Positions 36,063-45,281 of a stretch of 64,000 nucleotides of DNA are shown here, piece by piece. Both the position numbers and the translations under genes were made by a program. Numbering within the stretch: position 1 is the stretch's first letter; every line of letters starts with the position of its first letter. Origin of the DNA: Acinetobacter colistiniresistens (GTDB lineage: Bacteria > Pseudomonadota > Gammaproteobacteria > Pseudomonadales > Moraxellaceae); the NCBI RefSeq assembly GCF_000413935.1, contig NZ_KE340374.1, positions 1-64,000 of the forward strand. The letters are read 5' to 3'. The notes below the pieces were generated by a model that had not been told where the DNA came from, did no database searches, and saw only the letters and a program-made list of their open reading frames with translations.

Positions 36063-36761
36063 TTAAATCCATGTTAAAAGTTCAGCATCACGCGCTTTTA
36101 AATAATGATGCTCATTAAAACTGAGTAATTGCAAACGATCATCTGACCAGCGCAGTGTGGTGATACTGGCATTGGCAATCGACCAATTCAGTGCAAAAAT
36201 CTGTTTGGCATTTAGCCCCAATACCTGACCGACCGCTACAGAAATCACACCGCCAGAACTAAATACCACGGCCTGACGGGGTTGCGTGGCATCAATCTGC
36301 TGACACAATCCGTGCAAAGCACCTTCTACACGCGCTTGAAAGCCTAACCAGGTCTCATGATATTCATGGTCATATTGCTCGCCAATCCAGCGGTCGATGG
36401 CTCCATCGAAAATTTTGGCCAGATAAGCCCGAGGATTATCCACCAAATCGACATCCTGTTTCAGCAATTCAGGTTGATTAAAACGTGGTTCGTATTGGGC
36501 AAACACATGCTGATGATCAAACTCATTCCAAGCCGATTCTGTTTGTATCGGTGCATCCTGAAAACTTTGTGATAAAGCCAATTGCGCTGTTTGCTGATGA
36601 CGTTGCATCGAACCTGCCACAACCAATGGTGTTTGCTTCAGGGTCTGTTTAAAAAAATCACCAACGACCTGTGCCTGCTGTTTACCTTTGGCTGAAAGCT
36701 GGTCATAACTTGCTGCACCAAAAGATGCCTGCCCATGTCGTACCAAATAAATTGTGGTCAT
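36063..36761 (-). CDS. histidine phosphatase family protein
   Basis: A 232-residue branch of the phosphoglycerate-mutase-like superfamily. The catalytic RHG motif is in IYLVRHGQASFG at the N-terminus, with the second catalytic His region near residues 165-180 (VVFSSGGVISVAVG, where the usual GH is replaced by GG). That substitution at the second site may reduce activity. It overlaps the phosphotransferase gene by four bases (ATGA) and is co-transcribed with it. Confidence 0.85.
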   Translation of the reverse strand: MTTIYLVRHGQASFGAASYDQLSAKGKQQAQVVGDFFKQTLKQTPLVVAGSMQRHQQTAQLALSQSFQDAPIQTESAWNEFDHQHVFAQYEPRFNQPELLKQDVDLVDNPRAYLAKIFDGAIDRWIGEQYDHEYHETWLGFQARVEGALHGLCQQIDATQPRQAVVFSSGGVISVAVGQVLGLNAKQIFALNWSIANASITTLRWSDDRLQLLSFNEHHYLKARDAELLTWI

Positions 36762-37879
36762 CGTTTTAAAATATCCTGTAGTTTTGCACCATATTCAGCA
36801 ATTAATGCTCGTGCTTGCGGATTGTTTTGTGCAATCAGTTTTAAAGCCCGAATATGTAAGGCATGAATCATGATCCAGAAATCTTTAAAGGCTGGATTAT
36901 CGGTTTGCTGATGGTAATAACGATAATAAATCTGTTGAGCAATCACCGCCAAACGGAACAAGCCAAACACTTCATAAAAAGCCCAATTGGCAGGCTGTAA
37001 ACCGGTCTTTTCCAGATAGTAATCCACCACCTGTTGCCGTGTCAGCATACCTTTTAAATTGGTCGGTTGACGACGGCTGGATTTCATCAGGGCATCATCA
37101 TCCTCTTGAATCCAGTAGGCGAGGGCACTACCCAGATCCATCAAAGGATCGCCGAGTGTCGCCATTTCCCAGTCCAGTACGCCAATCACTTGAGTTGGTT
37201 GTTGTGGATCTAAAATGACATTATCAAAACGCCAGTCATTATGAATCACGCAGGTTTTTGTATCGGCAGGGATATGTTGTTGCAGCCATTCACGCACAAA
37301 GGCAAAATCAGGCACATTCGGTGTCAGGGCTTTGCTATAACGTGCATCCCATCCCTCAACCTGACGGCGGCAATAGCCTTCGCCTTTACCCAGTTTTTCC
37401 AGTTCAGTGCCTTGATAAGGCACTTGGTGCAGCTCAATCAACTTATCTAAGACATTCAGGCAAAGTTGCTGTATCTGTGACTCATCCAGCTGTAATTCTT
37501 TGGGTAAATTGGCACGCGGAATAATGCCCTCAATCCGCTTCATCACATAAAAATCACAACCGATGACGCTGTCATCCTGACACAATGCAATCATTTCAGG
37601 CAGCACAGGGTAAAACGGTGCAAGATGCTTCTGCACATTGTATTCACGCGCCATATCATGCGCTGATTTGGCTTTGGTGCCTTTCGGTGGGCGACGCAAG
37701 ATCAAGTCGGCATTGTCATACTGCAACCGATAAGTCCAATTCGATGCCCCCCCTGAATATTGGGTCACTTGTGCCTGTCCTTGCAGATCCACACCTTGGA
37801 TTTTTAACCAGTTTTCAACCGCTGCAATATCCAGTTCTTCACCATGGCGAACCTGTCCACCGATATCAATCATTGTCAT
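36758..37879 (-). CDS. phosphotransferase, aminoglycoside phosphotransferase-like (ACAD10 type)
   Basis: A 373-residue kinase-fold protein. The APH-type catalytic loop HNDWRFDNVILD and the metal-binding GVLDWEMATLGDP are intact, and the glycine loop is YSGGASNWTYRL. Proteins of this type are encoded beside acyl-CoA dehydrogenases, and in animals are fused to them (ACAD10/ACAD11), where they act on 4-hydroxyacyl-CoA. The next gene upstream here is such a dehydrogenase. GAGAGGG precedes the chosen ATG; a longer start is possible. Confidence 0.88.
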   Translation of the reverse strand: MTMIDIGGQVRHGEELDIAAVENWLKIQGVDLQGQAQVTQYSGGASNWTYRLQYDNADLILRRPPKGTKAKSAHDMAREYNVQKHLAPFYPVLPEMIALCQDDSVIGCDFYVMKRIEGIIPRANLPKELQLDESQIQQLCLNVLDKLIELHQVPYQGTELEKLGKGEGYCRRQVEGWDARYSKALTPNVPDFAFVREWLQQHIPADTKTCVIHNDWRFDNVILDPQQPTQVIGVLDWEMATLGDPLMDLGSALAYWIQEDDDALMKSSRRQPTNLKGMLTRQQVVDYYLEKTGLQPANWAFYEVFGLFRLAVIAQQIYYRYYHQQTDNPAFKDFWIMIHALHIRALKLIAQNNPQARALIAEYGAKLQDILKR

Positions 37880-37895
37880 TGTTGTATTTTCCCTC

Positions 37896-39125
37896 TCAAC
37901 GAGCATAGCCACGTTTTTTCAGTTCGAGTTTGGCAATCATGCCTTTATGGACTTCATCAGGTCCATCGGCCAAACGTAAACTACGCGCTTGATTAAAAAA
38001 TGCAGTCAGTGGGGTATCGCGTGAAACACCTTCACCACCGTGAATCTGGATTGCCATATCGACCACATGTTGCAATACGCTTGGCGCCACCACTTTAATC
38101 GCAGAGATTTCCGTCAATGCCGCCATATTGCCCTGTGTATCCATCTTATAAGCGGCATACAGCGTTAATAATCGCGCTTGATCGATCTGCACCCGCGCAT
38201 CTGCGACGCGTTCTAAATTGCCACCTAATTTCAGGATTTCTTTACCAAAAGCTTTGCGTGACATGCCTCGATCAATCATCAGCTCCAATGCTTTTTCAGC
38301 TGCGCCAATACAACGCATACAATGGTGAATCCGCCCAGGCCCTAAACGCCCTTGCGCAATTTCAAATCCTTGTCCTGCACCGCCAATAAAGTTACTGATG
38401 GGTACACGAACCTGGTCGAAATTGACTTGCCCATGTCCATGCGGGGCATCGTAATCACCAAAGACTGGCAACATCCGTTCAATCGTTACCCCTTGGCTGT
38501 CGATTGGCACCAATACCATCGAATGCTGATGATGACGGTCTTTGCTTGGATCGGGGGTATAGGCCATGAAAATAATCACTTTGGCATTGGGATCGCCCAA
38601 GCCCGATGACCACCATTTGCGTCCATTCAAGACGATCTCATCGCCCTCAATCACCGCCGTGGCTTGCATATTGGTGGCATCACTGGAAGCGACTGCGGGT
38701 TCAGTCATGCAGAACACTGAACGGATTTCGCCCGCGAGTAAGGGTTGCAACCATTGTTGTTTTTGCTGCTCACTGCCATAGCGCCATAACACTTCCATAT
38801 TGCCACTATCAGGCGCATTACAGTTAAAAACCGTTGGGGCGAGCAGACTGCGTCCTGTCAGTTCCGCAATATGCGCATATTCCTGTACCGACAGACCTGC
38901 ACCCAGCTCTGCATCAGGCAAAAACATGTTCCATAAGCCCGCTGCTTTGGCCTTAGTTTTTAATTGTTCCAGTTGGGCAGGCCATTGCCATTGGGTCCAG
39001 TCGCCATCGACATTCAGATGATGGACGTCATCCCAGAAGGCTTTTTCAATCGGTTCTATTTCTTGTTGAATAAAGGCTTGCGTTCGTGCAATAAAATCCT
39101 GTGCGCGTTCAGATAATGCAAACAT
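37896..39125 (-). CDS. acyl-CoA dehydrogenase (ACAD10/11-like)
   Basis: A 409-residue flavin-dependent acyl-CoA dehydrogenase. The FAD-binding CMTEPAVASSDATNM, the KWWSSG segment and the C-terminal IHGGEGVSRDTPLTAFFNQARSLRLADGPDEVH are typical. It is the first gene of the operon with the phosphotransferase, phosphatase and SDR genes, which suggests breakdown of hydroxylated or branched fatty acids. GAGGG lies upstream of three consecutive ATG codons; I use the third for spacing. Confidence 0.93.
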   Translation of the reverse strand: MFALSERAQDFIARTQAFIQQEIEPIEKAFWDDVHHLNVDGDWTQWQWPAQLEQLKTKAKAAGLWNMFLPDAELGAGLSVQEYAHIAELTGRSLLAPTVFNCNAPDSGNMEVLWRYGSEQQKQQWLQPLLAGEIRSVFCMTEPAVASSDATNMQATAVIEGDEIVLNGRKWWSSGLGDPNAKVIIFMAYTPDPSKDRHHQHSMVLVPIDSQGVTIERMLPVFGDYDAPHGHGQVNFDQVRVPISNFIGGAGQGFEIAQGRLGPGRIHHCMRCIGAAEKALELMIDRGMSRKAFGKEILKLGGNLERVADARVQIDQARLLTLYAAYKMDTQGNMAALTEISAIKVVAPSVLQHVVDMAIQIHGGEGVSRDTPLTAFFNQARSLRLADGPDEVHKGMIAKLELKKRGYAR

Positions 39126-39151
39126 CATCATTTCCCTCAATCTAAAATATG

Positions 39152-39167
39152 GCGAATATTGATTCGC
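39152..39167. promoter_or_regulatory. possible LysR operator
   Basis: GCGAATATTGATTCGC is an inverted repeat with five-base arms in the gap between the acyl-CoA dehydrogenase operon and the divergent LysR gene, the standard place for a LysR site. Confidence 0.48.
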
Positions 39168-39230
39168 TGCTTTACATCACCATAAGCGAAAATTTATTAT
39201 GAATGAAATGATTTTATTTTATGCAAAACT

Positions 39231-40148
39231 ATGAATCAGATTCATAATACTAGCCCACTGGAAGTGGCTCACTTTCATCGTATTGATATCAATTTATATC
39301 CGCTGTTTATTGCAATTTTTGAACAAAAGAGCATTTCCAAAGCTGCGCAATTGTTATGTATCAGCCAATCTGCGGTCAGTCATGCCTTGCAGCGTTTGCG
39401 CACACAACTTGGAGACGAGTTATTTGTACGCAGCGGGCAAAAAATGCTGCCCACGCCTTATGCCGAGCAAATTTATCAGCCGATTCAGAGCGCATTGCTG
39501 AGCATTCAACAGATTGCCGTACCGCAGCATGATTTTGTGCCGAGTATGCTGCACAGCCTAAAAATTGCCATTCATGATGAAATCGAACCGATTATTTTTC
39601 CACAATTGGTGCATCATTTTGCCCAATTGAATCTGGACATTCAGTTCTTGAGTTCCAAGCTGGATCGTAAAAATATGCTGGCCGATCTCTCAGCACAACA
39701 AATCGATTTTGTCATTGATCTGGTACAACCCCAGCAGGCACATCTGCAGTTTGAAAATCTGATTGATGACCATTTTGTGGTGTGTACCCAACAACCTGAG
39801 ATGAATTTGTCTCAGTATCTATCCTCACCGCATATTGGTGTGTCATCACGACGCACGGGCTTATTGCTGGAAGATATTTATCTGAATCGGCAACAACTGT
39901 CTCGGCAAATTTTCCTGCGTTGCCAACATTATTCAACCGCACTTCAAGTTTTGGCCCAATACCCCAATGCGGTGTTAACGATTCCACAAAGTATTCTGAA
40001 AAATCTGCATTATGCGAAGCATTTAAAGATCCACGCACTGCCGATTGAATTGCCTAAAATCAACATGGGCATGTATTGGCATGAACACGTCACACATAAC
40101 CCACGCCACCAATTTTTACGCACAGAAATTTTGAAAATTTTTAATTAG
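39231..40148 (+). CDS. LysR-family transcriptional regulator
   Basis: A 305-residue LysR protein. The HTH (LYPLFIAIFEQKSISKAAQLLCISQSAVSHALQRLRTQLGDELFVR) begins at about residue 20, followed by the effector-binding domain. It is divergent from the acyl-CoA dehydrogenase operon, which it probably controls in response to a substrate or intermediate (inference). Confidence 0.9.
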   Translation: MNQIHNTSPLEVAHFHRIDINLYPLFIAIFEQKSISKAAQLLCISQSAVSHALQRLRTQLGDELFVRSGQKMLPTPYAEQIYQPIQSALLSIQQIAVPQHDFVPSMLHSLKIAIHDEIEPIIFPQLVHHFAQLNLDIQFLSSKLDRKNMLADLSAQQIDFVIDLVQPQQAHLQFENLIDDHFVVCTQQPEMNLSQYLSSPHIGVSSRRTGLLLEDIYLNRQQLSRQIFLRCQHYSTALQVLAQYPNAVLTIPQSILKNLHYAKHLKIHALPIELPKINMGMYWHEHVTHNPRHQFLRTEILKIFN

Positions 40149-40206
40149 AACAGGTGAATGCATTGCGCATTCGCCTGTCTGCTCATCTCCATATTGAGAG
40201 CTTTGA

Positions 40207-41406
40207 TTATTTGTTTGATGCCAGCTGTTGCTGATCATGGCAATTGATCAAGTACGCTTTGGAAAGCATGAGACGGAGGATATAAACCACCGCCATCGCA
40301 AAAATCATATAGCCAATATCGGCAAAGAAAAAGGGAATCGAGAAAAGGATCAAAATCGTCATTGGATAGAGCCACCGTCCCCATCCCGACAAATAGGAGG
40401 TCTCATAAAATAGCCAAATATAGGTGTTATAAACCACCAAGCAGATCGCAATCATCCATCCCATCATTTGACTAGAAATGTGAGCATGATGTGTTGAAAT
40501 ATCGACCGCGGCGGCTAAAGCTGCACCTAAGACCGCAATACTGATAAAGATAAAAAAATGGCCGTACCCCCATAAAAAAGGCTGCACCCCATGACGTTGA
40601 TGGTGATGATGACTGCGATCAAAGTAGACCCACCACATGGCAAACATCATCAATAAGCCACCAATCACTAAAAAGATTTCTTTGAAGTTCACGTCATGAT
40701 TGGCAAAGGCTTCCTGAGTAGCAGCAAAACTCCCAATAATCGACTCTCCCAACACAATGATGGTGAGTAATGCATAACGCTCAACAATATGATGTGGGTG
40801 CCAAGGCGTTACCGCATACTTTTCTGCATACAGCGGTACAGCTAATTCAGCCAATACCAAAATCAGGAATAACACAGGCGTCATATGAATGGCACTGAAA
40901 TTGCCAATTAACCATCCCAACTGCACCAAGACAATGCCAATGGCATAGCGATAGGCGGTTACCCTTCGTTCAGGATCATGTTTTGCCACACGGATCCATT
41001 GTGTCACCAAGGCCAAACGCATAATCACGTAGCCAATGATAATCACATCAAAATTGTGCTGTTGAAAAACCGCGGGAATACCTGCCGCCATCACCAAGGA
41101 TCCAACAATCTGTACAAAGGTCAAACAACGGTACAGCGTGTCATCATTGTCATAGGCAGAGGCAAACCAAGTGAAATTCATCCATGCCCACCACAAGGCA
41201 AAAAACACCATACAATAGGTCGGTAACGCGTGCCATAAATGACCTTCAATGATCGCGTGATGGAGCTGTTGTCCTGCGGTTGCAATCGCAACCACAAAAA
41301 TCAGATCAAATAAAAGTTCTAATGGCGTCGCTGCACGATGGGCTTCATCAGGGTCGCGGGGAGTAAATAATTTTCGTGTTTTGTTTTGATTTTTTTCGGT
41401 ACTCAT
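40207..41406 (-). CDS. low temperature requirement protein A family membrane protein
   Basis: A 399-residue polytopic membrane protein of the LtrA family, with about ten hydrophobic segments. The N-terminal RAATPLELLFDLIFVVAIATAGQQLHH and ERYALLTIIVLGESIIGSF are family signatures. A His-rich loop (FDRSHHHHQRH) lies in the middle. Its molecular role is not established; the family is named from a Listeria cold-growth mutant. Confidence 0.87.
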   Translation of the reverse strand: MSTEKNQNKTRKLFTPRDPDEAHRAATPLELLFDLIFVVAIATAGQQLHHAIIEGHLWHALPTYCMVFFALWWAWMNFTWFASAYDNDDTLYRCLTFVQIVGSLVMAAGIPAVFQQHNFDVIIIGYVIMRLALVTQWIRVAKHDPERRVTAYRYAIGIVLVQLGWLIGNFSAIHMTPVLFLILVLAELAVPLYAEKYAVTPWHPHHIVERYALLTIIVLGESIIGSFAATQEAFANHDVNFKEIFLVIGGLLMMFAMWWVYFDRSHHHHQRHGVQPFLWGYGHFFIFISIAVLGAALAAAVDISTHHAHISSQMMGWMIAICLVVYNTYIWLFYETSYLSGWGRWLYPMTILILFSIPFFFADIGYMIFAMAVVYILRLMLSKAYLINCHDQQQLASNK

Positions 41407-41581
41407 CTCTTCTTCTCAGAACAATATTCAGCCTTTAGTTCTAACTTAATTCATCTGTATTAATTTACCTATCGGCTAGCGTATAAAAATGCTTAAATTT
41501 TATGCATTGAAGGTTTGCTTAAATCGATTATTTATGTAATTCTATACCTAACTTTGGATGTCATCATCCATAACAGAATTT

Positions 41582-41714
41582 GACAAGGGGAGTAGCCTCC
41601 TCCAAGCCTAGATCGTGGCTTTTAACGATTTAGGTGTCAGAGTATCGTCATTACACTTTGCAAAAAGTCGGACTCTGAGCATCACAAGTTATCGTGATGT
41701 AGGCAAGACCTTGA
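41582..41714 (+). ncRNA. yybP-ykoY (Mn2+-sensing) riboswitch
   Basis: The leader of terC starts GGGGAGTAGCCTCC and ends GCAAGACCTTGA, the conserved ends of the yybP-ykoY riboswitch. Paired internal segments (CAGAGTATCGT, GGACTCTGAG, CATCACAAGTTATCGTGATG) fill the space. This class binds Mn2+ and in E. coli controls alx and mntP. Its place before a TerC-family exporter gene matches that role. Confidence 0.82.
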
Positions 41715-41770
41715 TCATGTTGAAACAGATGTTTTATTTAATTCATCTGGCAACTGGTCAAGGTTTTTTT
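41708..41770 (+). terminator. riboswitch-controlled terminator
   Basis: ACCTTGATCA (41708-41717), the end of the riboswitch, can instead pair with TGGTCAAGGT (41755-41764), followed by seven T. A nested stem CAGATG/CATCTG lies inside. Sharing of the ACCTT segment gives a simple on/off switch: ligand binding would free the downstream strand. Confidence 0.7.
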
Positions 41771-41798
41771 ATGTCCATTTGCCAGATAGGGAGTTGTG

Positions 41799-42755
41799 AT
41801 GGAAACTATCGGTAATTTATGGCTATACGTTGCTTTCTTCGCAATCGTGACCATTATGCTACTGGTCGACTTTTTAGGCTTTAAACAAAAACAGAACCAA
41901 GATGTTCCCATCAGGCAAGCGGCTTACTGGAGTATTGCCTGGGTCACCGTTGCCATGATTTTTGGTGGTGGTTTGTGGCTGTACTTACAACAAACCGTAG
42001 GTGCAACCATCGCCAACCAAAAAACCATGGAATACTTTGCAGGTTATTTACTGGAAAAGTCGCTGGCAATTGACAACGTCTTTGTCTGGCTGATGATTTT
42101 CGCAGCGTTTGCGATTCCTCCTGCATTCCAGCGTAAAATCCTGCTTTACGGCGTACTTGGTGCAATCATTTTAAGAACCATCTTTATCTTTATTGGTGCT
42201 TGGTTTGTACAAGAGTTCTCTTGGGTGCTGTATATCTTCGGTGCGTTCCTGGTCTACACAGGCTTTAAGTTCCTAAAAGGGCAGGACGAAGAAGAAACCA
42301 ATATAGAAGATATCAAAATCCTGAAGTGGTTACGCAAACACATGCGGATTACCCCACAGTTAGAGGGCAATAAGTTCTTCGTTCGCCAGAACGGTGTGTT
42401 ATGGGCAACGCCTTTATTCTTGGTGTTAATCTTGGTAGAAGCATCTGATGTGATTTTTGCGGTGGATTCTATTCCTGCGATTTTCGCCGTGACCAGTGAC
42501 CCGTTCATTGTGTTAACCGCAAACTTAATGGCGATTTTGGGCTTACGTGCGATGTTCTTCTTATTGGCAGGTGCTGCAAGCAAAATGCATTACTTACCGT
42601 ATGGTTTAGGCATCATCTTATTATTCATTGGTGCAAAAATGTTATTGCTCGATGTATTCCACATGCCAATCTGGATTTCACTCGGCTTTATCGTACTGGT
42701 CTTGAGCATCACCGCGTATCTCTCGTTACGTCATAACCAACGCCAAAAACAATAA
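41799..42755 (+). CDS. TerC family integral membrane protein (Alx-like)
   Basis: A 318-residue membrane protein of the TerC/Alx family with about eight to nine transmembrane segments. The family motifs FAGYLLEKSLAIDNVFVW and EASDVIFAVDSIPAIFAVTSDPFIVLTAN hold the acidic residues thought to bind metal. Alx exports Mn2+ in E. coli; the upstream Mn2+ riboswitch supports the same job here. GGGAG precedes the ATG at 41799; a GTG one codon before is the alternative. Confidence 0.93.
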   Translation: METIGNLWLYVAFFAIVTIMLLVDFLGFKQKQNQDVPIRQAAYWSIAWVTVAMIFGGGLWLYLQQTVGATIANQKTMEYFAGYLLEKSLAIDNVFVWLMIFAAFAIPPAFQRKILLYGVLGAIILRTIFIFIGAWFVQEFSWVLYIFGAFLVYTGFKFLKGQDEEETNIEDIKILKWLRKHMRITPQLEGNKFFVRQNGVLWATPLFLVLILVEASDVIFAVDSIPAIFAVTSDPFIVLTANLMAILGLRAMFFLLAGAASKMHYLPYGLGIILLFIGAKMLLLDVFHMPIWISLGFIVLVLSITAYLSLRHNQRQKQ

Positions 42756-42770
42756 ACACAAAGCATCTCC

Positions 42771-42799
42771 AAAGGGTCTTCAATGAAGGCCCTTTTTTA
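42771..42799 (+). terminator. terC terminator
   Basis: AAAGGG-T-CTTCA with TGAAG-G-CCCTTT forms a near-perfect stem with a one-base loop region, then a run of T. Confidence 0.85.
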
Positions 42800-42815
42800 T
42801 TTGAGCATCATCAAC

Positions 42816-43049
42816 TCATTGTAATTGAGGCCATTGCTGTAACCACTGTTTGGATTCAATCCGTTGTTTAAAGGTGTCATCGCTGACCAATGCAGGATTC
42901 CAACGCAAGTTGAGTGCAAATAAATCCAGACCAAAGGGTGCAATCAGTTCCAGTTCTCCTGAGCGATTTAAGCGGACTGCAATTGCTTGTTCTATCTCTG
43001 CTGCGGATAAGGCAAACCTTTCTCTGTTCCCGAGCTCAATCGATTCAAA
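42816..43049 (-). pseudogene. 3' fragment of a DUF925-type nucleotidyltransferase gene
   Basis: The minus strand reads AIAVRLNRSGELELIAPFGLD, then KQRIESKQWLQQWPQLQ and a stop, which matches the C-terminus of the DUF925 nucleotidyltransferase family. An in-frame TGA precedes it and no start codon or N-terminal two-thirds is present in the short space up to guaD. I regard it as a decayed remnant. An open frame on the opposite strand here is only its shadow. Confidence 0.65.
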
Positions 43050-43158
43050 TCATGAGTCACATTTATATACCTTTTAAGCCTACGAATTAGACGAATAATC
43101 CAGTAACTTTGGCAAAATCAGGTACAATCAACCGAAAAAAGTAAAATTGTAGGTTGTT

Positions 43159-44475
43159 ATGACTTTGGCTACTCCAATCACGGTAATTCGTGGTCGCTTC
43201 TTAGATATTCAAAAAACCGTTTCCCAAGCAGCTGAAATTGCCGATCAAGTCCGTTATATCGAAGATGGTGTAATAATCACTGAACAAGGCAAAATTCGCT
43301 GGTTTGGTACGTGGAATGACGCTCAAGACCAACTTCCTGCAAACGTTGAGATTCAACATTATCCAGAACAATTGATCATTCCGGGCATGATCGATACCCA
43401 TATCCATTTCCCACAAACTGAAATGGTCGGTGCCTACGGTGAACAATTACTCAGTTGGTTAAATACTTATACCTTCCCAACCGAAATCCAGTTTAAAGAC
43501 AAAGCTTACGCACAAGACATTGCCAAGTTTTTTGTCAATGAACTGCTTAAAAATGGCACCACGACAGCCTTGGTGTTTTGTACGGTACATCCTGAATCGG
43601 TCGATGCCTTGTTTGAGGCCGCACAACAGCACCAGATGCGTTTAATCGCGGGCAAAGTCATGATGGATCGTCATGCACCAGAAGCACTGTGTGATACCGC
43701 AGACAGCGCCTATAACGATTCTAAGGCATTAATCGAAAAGTGGCATGGTCAGGGTCGCGCACTGTATGCGATTACACCACGCTTTGCGCCGACCTCGACG
43801 CATGAACAACTCGAAAAAGCAGGCCAGCTCAAAGCTCAATTCCCTGACGTCTATGTGCATACCCATTTAAGCGAAAACAAAGATGAAATCGCATGGGTGA
43901 AAGATTTGTTCCCTGAGCAAAAAGGCTATCTCGATGTCTATCATCATTATGGTCTAACCGGTCAACGCTCGGTATTCGCGCACTGTGTGCATTTAGAAGA
44001 TGCCGAGTGGAAATGTATGCACGAAACTGACTCTGCAATTGCCTTCTGTCCAACCTCAAACCTGTTCTTGGGCAGCGGTTTATTTCCATTGAACAAGACC
44101 TGGGAACAACAAGTGAAAGTGGGGCTTGGTACCGACGTTGGGGCAGGGACCTCATTTAGCTTATTGCAAACTGTCAATGAAGCCTACAAGGTACAGCAGC
44201 TGCAAGGCGATAAACTGTCTGCCTTTGAATCGCTGTATCATGCAACTTTAGGCGGTGCAAAAGCCCTCGATTTGGACGACAAACTCGGTAACTTCAATAT
44301 CGGTAAAGAGGCCGATTTCGTGGTGCTCAATCTCAAAGCAACCGCGTTACAACAATTACGTCAATCACGTTCAAAATCGGTTGATGACAGTTTATTTGCC
44401 TTATTCACCATGGGCGATGACCGAAATATTGAGGCAACCTATATCTATGGACAAAAAGCCTATAGCCAAAGCTAA
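43159..44475 (+). CDS. guaD: guanine deaminase
   Basis: Guanine deaminase converts guanine to xanthine. The 438-residue amidohydrolase has the metal-binding MIDTHIHFPQTE, the PTEIQFKD loop characteristic of GuaD, VHTHLSENKDEI, HCVHLED and the GTDVGAGTSFSLLQT segment with the last metal ligand. No signal peptide. With hpt close downstream, the local theme is purine salvage. Confidence 0.95.
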   Translation: MTLATPITVIRGRFLDIQKTVSQAAEIADQVRYIEDGVIITEQGKIRWFGTWNDAQDQLPANVEIQHYPEQLIIPGMIDTHIHFPQTEMVGAYGEQLLSWLNTYTFPTEIQFKDKAYAQDIAKFFVNELLKNGTTTALVFCTVHPESVDALFEAAQQHQMRLIAGKVMMDRHAPEALCDTADSAYNDSKALIEKWHGQGRALYAITPRFAPTSTHEQLEKAGQLKAQFPDVYVHTHLSENKDEIAWVKDLFPEQKGYLDVYHHYGLTGQRSVFAHCVHLEDAEWKCMHETDSAIAFCPTSNLFLGSGLFPLNKTWEQQVKVGLGTDVGAGTSFSLLQTVNEAYKVQQLQGDKLSAFESLYHATLGGAKALDLDDKLGNFNIGKEADFVVLNLKATALQQLRQSRSKSVDDSLFALFTMGDDRNIEATYIYGQKAYSQS

Positions 44476-44596
44476 ACGTTCAAATAAACAAAGACTTGGG
44501 TGGGTCATATTGGCCATTGGATGTGCGGTTCTATTAAAACGTGACCGTGCATCTGCTCAAAATGAAACATATTCTTCATCATCAAAAGGTGCATGA
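44447..44596 (+). CDS. possible small membrane protein overlapping the guaD end
   Basis: A 49-codon frame (MDKKPIAKAKRSNKQRLGWVILAIGCAVLLKRD) overlaps the last 29 bp of guaD. A basic start is followed by one hydrophobic helix. GAGG lies about 12 bases upstream inside guaD, and the terminator at 44641 follows its stop. The size and layout fit a real small membrane protein, but nothing else confirms it. Confidence 0.4.
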   Translation: MDKKPIAKAKRSNKQRLGWVILAIGCAVLLKRDRASAQNETYSSSSKGA

Positions 44597-44640
44597 ACGG
44601 TGATTTTGTTTTAAAATTGGCAGATTAGCTCAAGATTTCG

Positions 44641-44667
44641 AGGTGTTGCAGGTCAACACCTTTTTTA
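44641..44667 (+). terminator. terminator between guaD and hpt
   Basis: AGGTGTT-GCAGGTC-AACACCT followed by a T run, 45 bp after the small frame and about 35 bp before the hpt start codon. Confidence 0.82.
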
Positions 44668-44699
44668 TTTTCCCGTTTTTAAGTTTTAGGAATCTACCG

Positions 44700-45227
44700 A
44701 TGACCATTGCAATGCGCATTATGATTTCAAGTGAAGAGATTCAAGCCAAAGTCAAAGAACTAGGTGAAAAGATCAATGCACACTATGCTCAAAGTGATAA
44801 AGAACTGGTACTGATCGGCCTATTACGTGGTTCAGTCATTTTCATGGCAGACCTATGCCGCTCAATTGAAAAACCACACGAACTCGATTTTATGACAGTC
44901 TCTAGTTATGCTGGTGGTACTGTTTCATCACGTGATGTCAAAATCCTAAAAGACTTGGATGGTGAAATTCACGGTAAAGATGTACTCGTGGTTGAAGATA
45001 TTATTGACTCTGGAAATACCTTAAGCAAAGTAGTTGAAATGCTTAAAACCCGTAATCCCAATTCAATTGAACTCTGTACTTTGGTCAGTAAACCCTCACG
45101 CCGTGAAATTCCTTTGGATGTTAAATTCCTCGGTTTTGAAGTCGAAGACCGCTTTATCGTCGGTTATGGACTCGACTTTGATCAGAAATATCGCCATTTA
45201 CCATTCATCGGTGAAATCGGCCTTTAA
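44700..45227 (+). CDS. hpt: hypoxanthine phosphoribosyltransferase
   Basis: Hpt makes IMP from hypoxanthine and PRPP. From MTIAMRIMIS (175 aa) the protein shows LIGLLRGSVIFMADL, the FMTVSSYAGG flexible loop and the PRPP-binding signature VLVVEDIIDSGNTL. AGGA precedes the ATG at 44700; the longer frame upstream runs through the terminator and is not used. Confidence 0.95.
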   Translation: MTIAMRIMISSEEIQAKVKELGEKINAHYAQSDKELVLIGLLRGSVIFMADLCRSIEKPHELDFMTVSSYAGGTVSSRDVKILKDLDGEIHGKDVLVVEDIIDSGNTLSKVVEMLKTRNPNSIELCTLVSKPSRREIPLDVKFLGFEVEDRFIVGYGLDFDQKYRHLPFIGEIGL

Positions 45228-45281
45228 GCCATCGCGTGTATTGGCATTTCACACACAGAAATGGCCTCAATGATAAGCTTC

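Noticed and set aside
44923..44941. CACGTG-centred palindrome (TCATCACGTGATG) in hpt
   Set aside because: It shares only the central CACGTG with parS and lacks the GTTnC/GnAAC arms.
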